Source: Chrysaora quinquecirrha (taxonomy: Eukaryota; Cnidaria; Scyphozoa; Semaeostomeae; Pelagiidae). From it: 64,000 nt of DNA. How positions within the stretch are numbered: position 1 is the first letter of the stretch; each line of letters starts with the position of its first letter. The stretch covers positions 10,670,152 to 10,734,151 of the forward strand of contig JACTAT010000032.1 of NCBI GenBank assembly GCA_014526335.1, given 5' to 3'. The translations under genes and the position numbers were made by a program. Positions 25,301-37,000 of this stretch are shown one piece after another. The notes under the pieces are model-generated. The model did not search any database. It was not told the origin of the DNA and was given only the letters and a program-made list of their open reading frames with translations.

Positions 25301-27204
25301 GATATGGCTCGGCAGATGCAGCCAGACATGCACAGCTAGACAGATATGGTTCTGAGTGGATGCATCCTTGTGCATTGGTCAGCCTACCTGTGTCTGTTGG
25401 GCTGTGTCTGTTTGATTGCGTCTTTTTGACTGTCTCTATGACTTCAACTCTATGGTAGCGTCTGTCTGGGTTTGCCTGCCTGACTGGCTATGTGTACATG
25501 CTTTGTTCTTGCTATGTGTGTATGACAGTGTCTGTATCACTGTGCGTCTCTAGTTTGGTCTGTCTGGCTGCATCTGCCTGGCCATAACTGTCAAGATGTG
25601 TCGGTCTGGCTGCATCTGCCAAGTCGAATCTGTCTAGCTGTATCTCCCTAGTCAGACAGACAAAGCCAGACATATACGGGCAGACATACGGAGATAGACA
25701 CATCCAAACAGACATCGGAGACGTCAGAGAAAAGCACATAACTTAAGAAACATAACCAGGCTGCCAGACAGGATCACATATTTCTTTTAATTTGAAAGTT
25801 GAAGAACCGTTGCTTGGTAGAACAAATATTAAGTCAAGACAGACCGATAGACATGGATAGACAGATAACCAAACAGACAATCAATTTCAATTAGTTTGTA
25901 TTATTATTTGAACTAATTTTTACAGTGCAAAAATGAACTTGAAAATGACGAAGAAATATTTATTGAGAAGACAAAAGAATTAAATGAATTGAAGGGAAAA
26001 TTACAAGAATTGGAAAAAGACAAACAGGATTTTGAGTTGAAAATAAAACATTACATGAACTCAAATCGGCAAAAAGATAAACAATTGTTTGAACAGCAAA
26101 TTAGAATTCAAACATTCGAGGATAAACTTTTTCAGCAATACAAGGACTCTGATAAAAAAGGTGAGTTAATTGTAATTTATCTTACTTTTAATTAGCTAGA
26201 TTTTTTGCTTTCAAGAAATTACCTTGCCTTTCTTTGAGATGAAAGCAAAAGAGTTCTTCTGACTCTAAACTTCATAAAAGCTGCAATGTGCATACAATAC
26301 CTCTCTGTATTACCTCTTATTAGTTAACTATTAGATTAGTTAACACCATTTCACCTTCACCTTCATCTTCTTATTAACCTTCCTAGTAGTCAACTAGCTA
26401 TATTATGACGAAATCATGAGATTATTTTGGAGAGGAGTACTCAATTCAATTCATTCAATTCAATTCATTTTTATTCGTAGAAATACAATTTACAACAATA
26501 AAATGTACTCTACACGGCCCAAGAAAAGCAGAGCTTATCTTGCTTGCTTACTTCATTATTCAAAATAGTAGTGGAGGTGTCGCGTACGTTTCCCACCAAT
26601 GTCTACCGTCTAAATTTGGTGTGGACCCATGTGTAGAAAGCAAAGAAATTTTTAACCTATTTCTTGCTATATCTAAATTTTATGAACCAAGGTTAGCCAC
26701 AGTTTAACTCTAAATATGGCTAGAGGCTTTTGCACCAAAAACTAAAACACATTTAATTGATTTGCACCATTTTTTGACTTTGATACTAAATGTGTAGCCA
26801 GGTTTAGGCCCTAGCCAAACAACAAACATTTTTTGATAAACATTGACATTTGTTTGTCGGGTGGCATGTCCAGTGTCTTGAACAATGAAAGTATCCCCTC
26901 CCCCAGAGAGAAGTAGCGTTATAATTCCAAGAGAAGCCACTGTTAGCCAATATTTTGACTGAAACTGTTGATCGTAGGTGATAAAGTTCCAAGGAGTGCA
27001 CCCGAAACCAGAAGGAATCCTCCATTAGCCAAAGAAGAAAAAATAATGATGAATTTCAGAGCAAGAAGTGCCATGTTAATATCGAGATTAGAAGATCTGG
27101 ATGAGGTATCTAGGGACACACATTTCAGTTCGGATGAAGACAACCTCGATTCCGACAACGATCGTAGACCTGATGATACTCAGAAAACTAAACAGAGAGC
27201 GTTA
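16315..27204 (+). CDS. Kinesin-4 family motor, KIF27/KIF7-like; motor plus first coiled coil, cut at contig end
   Basis: Exons: 16315-16347, 17164-17301, 18185-18271, 18744-18851, 19689-19824, 20893-21039, 22041-22100, 22914-23233, 23728-23808, 24329-24438, 24927-25158, 25926-26160 and 26978 to 27200 or 27204. All phases agree, giving about 637 residues. The start is [11 protein letters not shown], as in KIF27. The P-loop GQTGSGKTYT (84-93) is split by an intron; switch I is NEYSSRSH and switch [30 protein letters not shown] and NSLKYATR complete the motor. Exon 9 gives the neck ([11 protein letters not shown]); exons 10-13 give charged coiled coil ending in an acidic stretch. The family comprises KIF7, KIF27 and Costal-2: plus-end regulators in ciliary Hedgehog signalling or motile cilia. 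A full protein would be near 1,300 residues, so about half is absent; the contig ends at 27,525. The donor after exon 4 (GTTCCC) is atypical and the exon 13 donor is ambiguous. Confidence 0.88.
17481..17924. mobile_element. 444-bp MITE with CCTTAAGGGAATT termini in kinesin intron 2
   Basis: Ends are inverted copies of CCTTAAGGGAATTWATTTTC, flanked by TA on both sides (17479-17480 and 17925-17926), as in Tc1/mariner-type insertions. The terminal word (CGCGAAAATAAGTTCCC and close variants) recurs about seven times inside in both orientations. There is no coding capacity. Confidence 0.8.
19250..19435 (+). mobile_element. tRNA-derived SINE-like copy 2
   Basis: Homologous to 4,130-4,300 but with a longer 3' part. 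The B-box-like GGTTCGAGCC is at about 19,321-19,330. It lies in kinesin intron 4, sense orientation. Confidence 0.65.
20380..20596 (+). repeat. TTC pyrimidine tract in kinesin intron 5
   Basis: Interrupted TTC/CTT units give way to about 18 pure TTC triplets near 20,543-20,596. The pyrimidine strand is the sense strand of the kinesin transcript. The 114-residue ORF across it is low complexity. Confidence 0.95.
21122..21488. mobile_element. MITE, ATAAGGAAC family (element D), kinesin intron 6
   Basis: Left end CACGTTTTTTCTTTTATAAG follows TA at 21120-21121; the right end is the inverted AACGTTTTTTTTATAAGGAA before TA at 21489-21490. AAGGAAC or its complement occurs six to seven times inside. 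The right end carries two words spaced 15 bp apart. Confidence 0.75.
23955..24131 (+). repeat. Dispersed family R1, copy 3 (most complete)
   Basis: Includes a 5' portion (GTTTAAAACACAATGCC) shared with 45,914-45,988, then GCATTTCGAGCCGCATCTGG, TCTGTTTCTGACG, CTCTGAGGAGTGTCAGACGA and TTTCCGCTGTTT. It lies in kinesin intron 9. A fragment of the same core recurs near 24,806-24,835. Confidence 0.7.
24589..24759. mobile_element. 171-bp MITE with GGCCAAACGATCAAACATTG termini, kinesin intron 10
   Basis: Inverted termini contain GGCCAAACGATCAAACATTG and are flanked by TA at 24587-24588 and 24760-24761. The word AAACATTG (or CAATGTTT) recurs several times inside. A diverged fragment lies near 26,806-26,855 in intron 12. 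Confidence 0.75.
25200..25900. repeat. Degenerate CAGA/TCTG-rich simple repeat in kinesin intron 11
   Basis: CAGACAG and TCTGTCTG words recur irregularly on both strands through most of the 767-bp intron. It appears to be a decayed tetranucleotide array. No coding or transposon signal is seen. Confidence 0.7.
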
Positions 27205-27525
27205 GTATACGATGTTTCTTTATTATCACGAATTTACCAGCTATTTTTGTTTTTATAATTTTCCTTGTACTGTTTGAAGCTTTTGAAGATAGCAGGGCCG
27301 TTTGAACATAATGCAAGTTGTAAGTTTGATGAAGCTTGTAATATGCACTCCCAAGCAAAGGGAGCTCTGCTTAAGGAATCGGTAGAGAGAACAAGGTGAT
27401 AAAATCCAATATTTGGTAGTTGAAAGTTAAACTGTGACACATTGGTTCTAATCCTGACATTACCCTTTGCTTTCCGTTCCTAATCTTTTAGACTCCGGCC
27501 ATAGGATCAGTCATTGTCAAACATT

Positions 27526-28025
27526 NNNNNNNNNNNNNNNNNNNNNNNNNNNNNNNNNNNNNNNNNNNNNNNNNNNNNNNNNNNNNNNNNNNNNNNNNNN
27601 NNNNNNNNNNNNNNNNNNNNNNNNNNNNNNNNNNNNNNNNNNNNNNNNNNNNNNNNNNNNNNNNNNNNNNNNNNNNNNNNNNNNNNNNNNNNNNNNNNNN
27701 NNNNNNNNNNNNNNNNNNNNNNNNNNNNNNNNNNNNNNNNNNNNNNNNNNNNNNNNNNNNNNNNNNNNNNNNNNNNNNNNNNNNNNNNNNNNNNNNNNNN
27801 NNNNNNNNNNNNNNNNNNNNNNNNNNNNNNNNNNNNNNNNNNNNNNNNNNNNNNNNNNNNNNNNNNNNNNNNNNNNNNNNNNNNNNNNNNNNNNNNNNNN
27901 NNNNNNNNNNNNNNNNNNNNNNNNNNNNNNNNNNNNNNNNNNNNNNNNNNNNNNNNNNNNNNNNNNNNNNNNNNNNNNNNNNNNNNNNNNNNNNNNNNNN
28001 NNNNNNNNNNNNNNNNNNNNNNNNN
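27526..28025. other. 500-N assembly gap
   Basis: The run is exactly 500 N, typical of a scaffold join of unknown length. The kinesin ends before it and satellite starts immediately after it, so adjacency of the two is unproven. ORFs drawn across it are artefacts. Confidence 0.99.
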
Positions 28026-31000
28026 AGCCTTGCCAGATGGCAAAAAATTAGCAAAAATCAGGGCTTTGGAAAACCTCTTTTTCTCCAAAAATAATTATCA
28101 AAAATTCCCAAGTACCCTTACAATAGTCTATAAGGGTAAATAAATTCTTTTTCTGCCAGAATGGATCGATTTTGGATGAAAAAATTTTCCCCAAAAAATC
28201 GCCTAATAGGCACGTCTATAGCCTTGCCAGATGGCAAAAAATCAGCCAAAATTAGGGGTTTTGGAAAACCTCATTTTTCTCCAAAAATGATTATCAAAAA
28301 TTCCCAAATACCCTTACAATAGTCTATAAGGGTAAATAAAGTCTTTTTCTGCCAGAATGGATCGATTTTGGAAGAAAAAAATTTCCCCAAAAAATCGCCC
28401 AAAAGGCACGTCTATAGCCTTGCCAACTGGTTCATAATCGGCTAAAATCAGGGGTTTTGGAAAACCTCATTTTTCTCCAAAAATATTTATCCGAAATTCC
28501 CAAATACCTTTAGAATAGTCTCTAAGGGTAAATAAAGTCTTTTTCTGCAAGAATGGATCGATTTTGGAGGAAAAAATGTCCCCCCAAAAATCGCCAAAAA
28601 AGGTAAGTCTATAGCCTTGCCAACTGCCCAAAAATAGGCCAAAATCAGGGGTTTCGGAAAACCTCATTTTTCTCCAAAAATAATTGTCAAAAATTCCCAA
28701 ATACCCGTAGAATAGTCTCTAAGGGTAAATAAAGTCTTTTTCTGCCAGAATGGATCAATTTTGGAAGAAAAACTTTTCCCCAAAAAATGGCCCAAAAGGC
28801 CAGTCTATAGCCTTGCCAGATGGCAAAAAATTAGCAAAAATCAGGGCTTTGGAAAACCTCATTTTTCTCCAAAAATAAATATCAAAAATTCCCAAGTACC
28901 CTTACAATAGTCTATAAGGGTAAATAAAGTCTTTTTCTGCCAGAATGGATCGATTTTGGATGAAAAGATTTTCCCCAAAAAATCGCCTAATAGGCACGTC
29001 TATAGCCTTGCCAGATGGCAAAAAATCAGCCAAAATCAGGGGTTTTGGAAAACCTCATTTTTCTCCAAAAATATTTATCCGAAATTCCCAAATACCTTTA
29101 GAATAGTCTCTAAGGGTAAATAAAGTCTTTTTCTGCGAGAATGGATCAATTTTGGAAGAAAAAATTTCCCCCCAAAAATCGCCGGAAAAGGTGAGTCTAT
29201 AGCCTTGCCAACTGGCCACAAATAGGCCAAACTCAGGGATTTGGGAAAACCTCATTTTTCTCCAAAAATAATCATCAAAAATTCCCAAATACCCTTAGAA
29301 TAGTCTCTAAGGGTAAATAAAGTCTTTTTCTGCCAGAATGGATCGATTTTGGAAGAAAAAATTTCACCCCAAAAATCGCCACAAAAGGTGAGTCTATAGC
29401 CTTGCCAGATGGCAAAAAATTAGCAAAAATCAGGGCTTTGGAAAACCTCATTTTTCTCCAAAAATAATTATCAAAAATTCCCAAATACCCTTACAATAGT
29501 CTATAAGGGTAAATAAAGTCTTTTTCTGCCAGAATGGATCGATTTTGGATGAAAAAATTTTCCCCAAAAAATCGCCTGATAGGCAAGTCTATAGCCTTGC
29601 CAGATGGCAAAAAATCGGCAAAAATCGGGGGTTTTGGAAAACCTCATTTTTCTCCAAAAATGATTATCAAAAATTCTCAAATGCCCTTACAATAGTCTAT
29701 AAGGGTAAATAAAGTCTTTTTCTGCCAGAATGGATCGATTTTGGAAGAAAAAAATTTCCCCCCAAAAATCGCCGGAAAAGGTGAGTCTATAGCCTTGCCA
29801 ACTGGCCACAAATAGGCCAAACTCAGGGATTTGGGAAAACCTCATTTTTCTCCAAAAATATTTATCCGAAATTCCCAAATACCTTTAGAATAGTCTCTAA
29901 GGGTAAATAAAGTCTTTTTCTGCGAGAATGGATCGATTTTGGAAGAAAAAAATTTCTCCAAAAAATCGCCCAAAAGGCAAGTCTATAGCCTTGCCAACTG
30001 GCCAAAAATAGGCCAAAATCAGGGGTTTCAGAAAACGTCATTTTTCTCCAAAAACAATTATCAAAAATTCCCAAATACCCTTACAATAGTCTATAAGGGT
30101 AAATAAAGTCTTTTTCTGCCAGAATGGATCGATTTTGGATGAAAAAAATTTCCCCAAAAAATCGCCTAATAGGCAAGTCTATAGCCTTGCCAGATGGCAA
30201 AAAATCGGCCAAAGTCAGGGGTTTTGGAAAACCTCATTTTTCTCCAAAAATGATTATCAAAAATTCTCAAATGCCCTTACAATAGTCTATAAGGGTAAAT
30301 AAAGTCTTTTTCTGCCAGAATGGATCGATTTTGGAAGAAAAAAATTTCCCCAAAAAATCGCCCAAAAGGCACGTCTATAGCCTTGCCAACTGGTTCATAA
30401 TCGGCTAAAATCAGGGGTTTTGGAAAACCTCATTTTTCTCCAAAAATATTTATCCGAAATTCCCAAATACCTTTAGAATAGTCTCTAAGGGTAAATAAAG
30501 TCTTTTTCTGCGAGAATGGATCAATTTTGGAAGAAAGAATTTTCCCCAAAAAATCGCCCAAAAGGCAAGTCTATAGCCTTGCCAGATGACAAATAATCGG
30601 CCAAAATCAGGGGTTTTGGAAAACCTCATTTTTCTGCAAAAATAATTTTCAAAAATGGCCAAAAAGGTAAGTCTATAACCTTGCCAACTGCCCAATAATA
30701 GGCCAAAATCAGGGGTTTCGGAAAACCTCATTTTTCTCCAAAAATAATTATCAAAAATTCCCAAGTACCCTTAGAATAGTCTCAAAGGGTAAATAAAGTC
30801 TTTTTCTGCCAGAATGGATCAATTTTGGAAGAAAAACTTTTCCCCAAAAAATGGCCCAAAAGGCCAGTCTATAGCCTTGCCAGATGGCAAAAAATTAGCA
30901 AAAATCAGGGCTTTGGAAAACCTCATTTTTCTCCAAAAATAATTATCAAAAATTCCTAAATACCCTTACAATAGTCTATAAGGGTAAATAAAGTCTTTTT

Positions 31001-34000
31001 CTGCCAGAATGGATCGATTTTGGATGAAAAAAGTTTCCCAAAAATCGCCTAATAGGCAAGTCTATAGCCAAATTCCCAAATACCTTTAGAATAGTCTTTA
31101 AGTGGGTAAAGAAAGTCTTTTTCTGCGAGAATGGATCGATTTTGGAAGAGAACATTTTCCCCAAAAATCGCCAAAAGGCAAGTTTATAGCCTTGCCAGAT
31201 GGCGAAATAATCTGCGAAAATCAGGGGTTTCGGAAAACCTCATTTTCTGCAAGAATAATTTTCAAAAATTCCCAAATACCTTTAGAATAGTCTTTAGTGG
31301 GTAAAAGAAGTCTTTTTTGCTGAGAATGGATCGATTTTGGAAGAAAAATGTCCCCCAAAATGGCCAAAAAGGTAAGTCTATAACCTTCCAACTGCCCAAT
31401 AATAGGCCAAAATCAGGGGTTTTGGAAAACCTCATTTTCTCCAAAATAATTATCAAAATTCCCAAATACCCTTAGAATAGTCTCAAAGGGTAAAAAAGTC
31501 TTTTCTGCCAGAATGGATCAATTTTGGAAGAAAAATTTCCCCAAAATGGCCCAAAAGGCAAGTCTATAGCCTTGCCAGATGGCAAAAAATTAGCAAAAAT
31601 CAGGGCTTTGGAAAACCTCATTTTTCTCCAAAAATAATTATCAAAAATTCCTAAATACCCTTACAATAGTCTATAAGGGTAAATAAAGTCTTTTTCTGCC
31701 AGAATGGATCGATTTTGGATGAAAAAAGTTTCCCCAAAAAATCGCCTAATAGGCAAGTCTATAGCCTTGCCAGATGGCAAAAAATCGGCCAAAATCAGGG
31801 GCTTTGGAAAACCTCATTTTTCTCCAAAAATAATTATCAAAAATTCCCAAATACCCTTAGAATAGTCTCTAAGGGTAAATGAAGTCTTCTTCTGCGAGGA
31901 TGGATCGATTTTGGAAGAAAAAATGTCCCCCAAAAATCGCCAAAAAGGCAAGTCTATAGCCTTGCCAACTGGTCCACAATCGGCTAAAAGCAGGGGTTTC
32001 GGAAAACCTCATTATTCTCCAAAAATAATCATCAAAAAATTCCCAATTACCCTTAGAATAGTCTCTAAGGGTAAATAAAGTCTTTTTCTTCCAGAATGGA
32101 TCGATTTTGGGAGAATAATTTTCTCCAAGAATGGCCCAAAAGGCAAGTCTATAGCCTTGCCAATTGGCCAAAAAAAGGCCAAAATCAGGGGTTTTGGAAA
32201 ACCTCATTTTTCTGCAAAAATAATTTTCAAAAATTTCCAAATACCTTTAGAATAGTCTCTAAGGGTAAATAAAGCCTTTTTCTGCGAGAATGGATCGATT
32301 TTGGAAGAAAAAATGTCCCCCCAAAAATGGCCAAAAAAGGTAAGTCTATAACCTTGCCAACTGCCCAATAATAGGCCAAAATCAGGGGTTTCGGAAAACC
32401 TCATTTTTCTCCAAAAATAATTATCAAAAATTCCCAAGTACCCTTAGAATAGTCTCAAAGGGTAAATAAAGTCTTTTTCTGCCAGAATTGATCAATTTTG
32501 GAAGAAAAACTTTTCCCCAAAAAATGGCCCAAAAGGCCAGTCTATAGCCTTGCCAGATGGCAAAAAATTAGCAAAAATCAGGGCTTTGGAAAACCTCATT
32601 TTTCTCCAAAAATAATTATCAAAAATTCCCAAATACCCTTACAATAGTCTATAAGGGTAAATAAAGTCTTTTTCTGCCAGAATGGATCGATTTTGGATGA
32701 AAAAGTTTCCCCAAAAAATCGCCTAATAGGCAAGTCTATAGCCTTGCCAGATGGCAAAAAATCGGCCAAAATCAGGGGCTTTGGAAAACCTCATTTTTCT
32801 CCAAAAATAATTATCAAAAATTCCCAAATACCCTTAGAATAGTCTCTAAGGGTAAATGAAGTCTTCTTCTGCGAGGATGGATCGATTTTGGAAGAAAAAA
32901 TGTCCCCCAAAAATCGCCAAAAAGGCAAGTCTATAGCCTTGCCAACTGGTCCACAATCGGCTAAAAGCAGGGGTTTCGGAAAACCTCATTATTCTCCAAA
33001 AATAATCATCAAAAAATTCCCAATTACCCTTAGAATAGTCTCTAAGGGTAAATAAAGTCTTTTTCTTCCAGAATGGATCGATTTTGGGAGAATAATTTTC
33101 TCCAAGAATGGCCCAAAAGGCAAGTCTATAGCCTTGCCAATTGGCCAAAAATAGGCCAAAATCAGGGGTTTCAGAAAACGTCATTTTTCTCCAAAAATAA
33201 TTATCGAAAACTCCCAAATACCCATAGAATAGTCTCTATGGATCGATTTTGGAAGAAAAAAATTTCTCCAAAAAATCGCCCAAAGGGCAAGTCTATAGCC
33301 TTGCCAACTGGTCCATAATCGGCTAAAATCAGGGGTTTTGGAAAACCTCATTTTTCTCCAGAAATATTTATCCGAAATTCCCAAATACCTTTAGAATAGT
33401 CTCTAAGGGTAAATAAAGTCTTTTTCTGCGAGGATGGATCGATTTTGGAAGAATAATTTTCTCCAAGAATCGCCCAAAAGGCAAGTCTATAGCCTTGCCA
33501 ACTGGCCAAAAGTATGCCAAAATCAGGAGTTTCAGAAAACGTCATTTTTCTCCAAAAAAAATTATCAAGAATTCCCAATTACCCTTAGAATAGTCTCTAA
33601 GGGTAAATAAAGCCTTTTTCTTCCAGAATGGATCGATTTCGGAAGAATAATTTTCTCCAAGAATCGCCCAAAAGGCAAGTCTATAGCCTAGGCAACTGGC
33701 CAAAAATATGCCAAAATCTGTGGCTTTGGAAAACGTCATTTTTCTCCAAAAATAATTTTCGAAAATTCCAAAATACCCTTAGAATAGTCTCTATGGATCG
33801 ATTTTGGAAGAATAAATTTCCCCCCAAATATCGCCAAAAAGGCAAGTCTATAGCCTTGCCAACTGGTCCACAATCGACCAAAATCAGGGGTTTCGGAAAA
33901 CGTCATTTTTCTCCAAAAATAATAATCAAAAATTCCCAAATACCCCTAGAGTAGTCTCTAAGGGTAAATAAAGTCTTTTTCTGTGAGAATGGATCGATTT

Positions 34001-37000
34001 CGGAAGAAAGAATTTTCCCCAAAAAATCGCCCAAAAGGCAAGTCTATAGCCTTGCCAATTGGCCAAAAATATGCCAAAATCTGGGGCTTTGGAAAACGTC
34101 ATTTTTCTCCAAAAATAATTTTCGAAAATTCCAAAATACCCTTAGAATAGTCTCTAAGGGTAAATAAAGCCTTTTTCTGCGAGAATGGATCGATTTTCGA
34201 AGAAAAAATTTTCCCCTAAAAATGGCCCAAAAGGCAAGTCTATAGCCTTGCCAATTGGCCAAAAATATGCCAAAATCTGGGGCTTTGGAAAACCTCATTA
34301 TTCTCCAAAAATAATTATCAAGAATTCCCAATTACCCTTAAAATAGTCTCTAAGGGTAAATAAAGCCTTTTCTTCCAGAATGGATCGATTTTGGAAGAAT
34401 AATTTTCTCCAAGAATCGCCCAAAAGGCAAGTCTATAGCCTTGCCAATTGGTCAAAAATAGGCCAAAATCAGGGGTTTCAGAAAACGTCATTTTTCTCCA
34501 AAATAATTATCGAAAACTCCCAAATACCCATAGAATAGTCTCTATGGATCGATTTTGGAAGAAAAAAATTTCTCCAAAAAATCGTCCAAAAGGCAAGTCT
34601 ATAGCCTTGCCAACTGGTCCATAATCGGCTAATATCAGGGGTTTTGGAAAACCTCATTTTCTCCAAAAATATTTATCCAAGTTCCCAAATACCTTTAGAA
34701 TAGTCTCTAAAGGTAAATAAAGTCTTTTTCGGCGAGGATGGATCGATTTTGGAAGAATAATTTTCTCCAAGAATCGCCCAAAAGGCAAGTCTATAGCCTT
34801 GCCAATTGGCCAAAAATAGGCCAAAATCAGGGGTTTCAGAAAACGTCAATTTTCTCCAAAAATAATTATCGAAAATTCCCAAATACCCTTAGAATAGTCT
34901 CTATAGAGAATGGATCGATTTTGGAAGAATAATTTTCTCCAAGAATCACCCAAAAGGCAAGTCTATAGCCTTGCCAATTGGCCAAAAATATGCCAAAATC
35001 TGGGGCTTTGGAAAACCTCATTATTCTCCAAAATAATTATCAAGAATTCCCAATTACCCTTAGAATAGTCTCTAAGGGTAAATAAAGCCTTTTCTTCCAG
35101 AATGGATCGATTTTGGAAGAATAAATTTTCTCAAGAATCGCCCAAAAGGCAAGTCTATAGCCTTGCCAATTGGCCAAAAATAGGCCAAAATCAGGGGTTT
35201 CAGAAAACGTCATTTTTCTCCAAAAATAATTATCGAAAACTCCCAAATACCCATAGAATAGTCTCTATGGATCGATTTTGGAAGAAAAAAATTTCTCCAA
35301 AAAATCGTCCAAAAGGCAAGTCTATAGCCTTGCCAACTGGTCCATAATCGGCTAATATCAGGGGTTTTGGAAAACCTCATTTTTCTCCAAAAATATTTAT
35401 CCGAAGTTCCCAAATACCTTTAGAATAGTCTCTAAAGGTAAATAAAGTCTTTTTCGGCGAGGATGGATCGATTTTGGAAGAATAATTTTCTCCAAGAATC
35501 GCCCAAAAGGCAAGTCTATAGCCTTGCCAATTGGCCAAAAATAGGCCAAAATCAGGGGTTTCAGAAAACGTCAATTTTCTCCAAAAATAATTATCGAAAA
35601 TTCCCAAATACCCTTAGAATAGTCTCTATAGATCGATTTTGGAAGAATAATTTTCTCCAAGAATCACCCAAAAGGCAAGTCTATAGCCTTGCCAACTGGC
35701 CAAAAATATGCCAAAATCTGGGGCTTTGGAAAACCTCATTATTCTCCAAAAATAATTATCAAGAATTCCCAATTACCCTTAGAATAGTCTCTAAGGGTAA
35801 ATAAAGCCTTTTTCTGCGAGAATGGATCGATTTTCGAAGAAAAAATTTTCCCCTAAAAATGGCCCAAAAGGCAAGTCTATAGCCTTGCCAATTGGCCAAA
35901 AATATGCCAAAATCTGGGGCTTTGGAAAACCTCATTATTCTCCAAAAATAATTATCAAGAATTCCCAATTACCCTTAGAATAGTCTCTAAGGGTAAATAA
36001 AGCCTTTTTCTTCCAGAATGGATCGATTTTGGAAGAATAATTTTCTCCAAGAATCGCCCAAAAGGGAAGTCTATAGCCTTGGCAACTGGCCAAAAATATG
36101 CCAAAATCTGGGGCTTTGGAAAACCTCATTTTTCTCCAAAAATAATTATCGAAAATTCCAAAATACCCTTAGAATAGTCTCTATGGATCGATTTTGGAAG
36201 AATAAATTTCCCCCCAAATATCGCCAAAAAGGCAAGTCTATAGCCTTGCCAACTGGTCCACAATCGACCAAAATAAGGGGTTTCGGAAAACGTCATTTTT
36301 CTCCAAAAATAATAATCAACAATTCCCAAATACCCCTAGAATAGTCTCTAAGGGTAAATAAAGTCTTTTTCTGTGAGAATGGATCGATTTCGGAAGAAAG
36401 AATTTTCCCCAAAAAATCGCCCAAAAGGCAAGTCTATAGCCTTGCCAATTGGCCAAAAATATGCCAAAATCTGGGGCTTTGGAAAACGTCATTTTTCTCC
36501 AAAAATAATTTTCGAAAATTCCAAAATACCCTTAGAATAGTCTCTAAGGGTAAATAAAGCCTTTTTCTGCGAGAATGGATCGATTTTGAAGAAAAATTTT
36601 CCCTAAAATGGCCCAAAAGGCAAGTCTATAGCCTTGCCAATTGGCCAAAAATATGCCAAAATCTGGGGCTTTGGAAAACCTCATTATTCTCCAAAAATAA
36701 TTATCAAGAATTCCCAATTACCCTTAAAATAGTCTCTAAGGGTAAATAAAGCCTTTTCTTCCAGAATGGATCGATTTTGGAAGAATAATTTTCTCCAAGA
36801 ATCGCCCAAAAGGCAAGTCTATAGCCTTGCCAATTGGTCAAAAATAGGCCAAAATCAGGGGTTTCAGAAAACGTCATTTTTCTCCAAAAATAATTATCGA
36901 AAACTCCCAAATACCCATAGAATAGTCTCTATGGATCGATTTTGGAAGAAAAAAATTTCTCCAAAAAATCGTCCAAAAGGCAAGTCTATAGCCTTGCCAA

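Noticed and set aside
27467..28143. ORFs spanning 27,467-28,143 and 48,063-48,725
   Set aside because: They are read through 500-N gaps.
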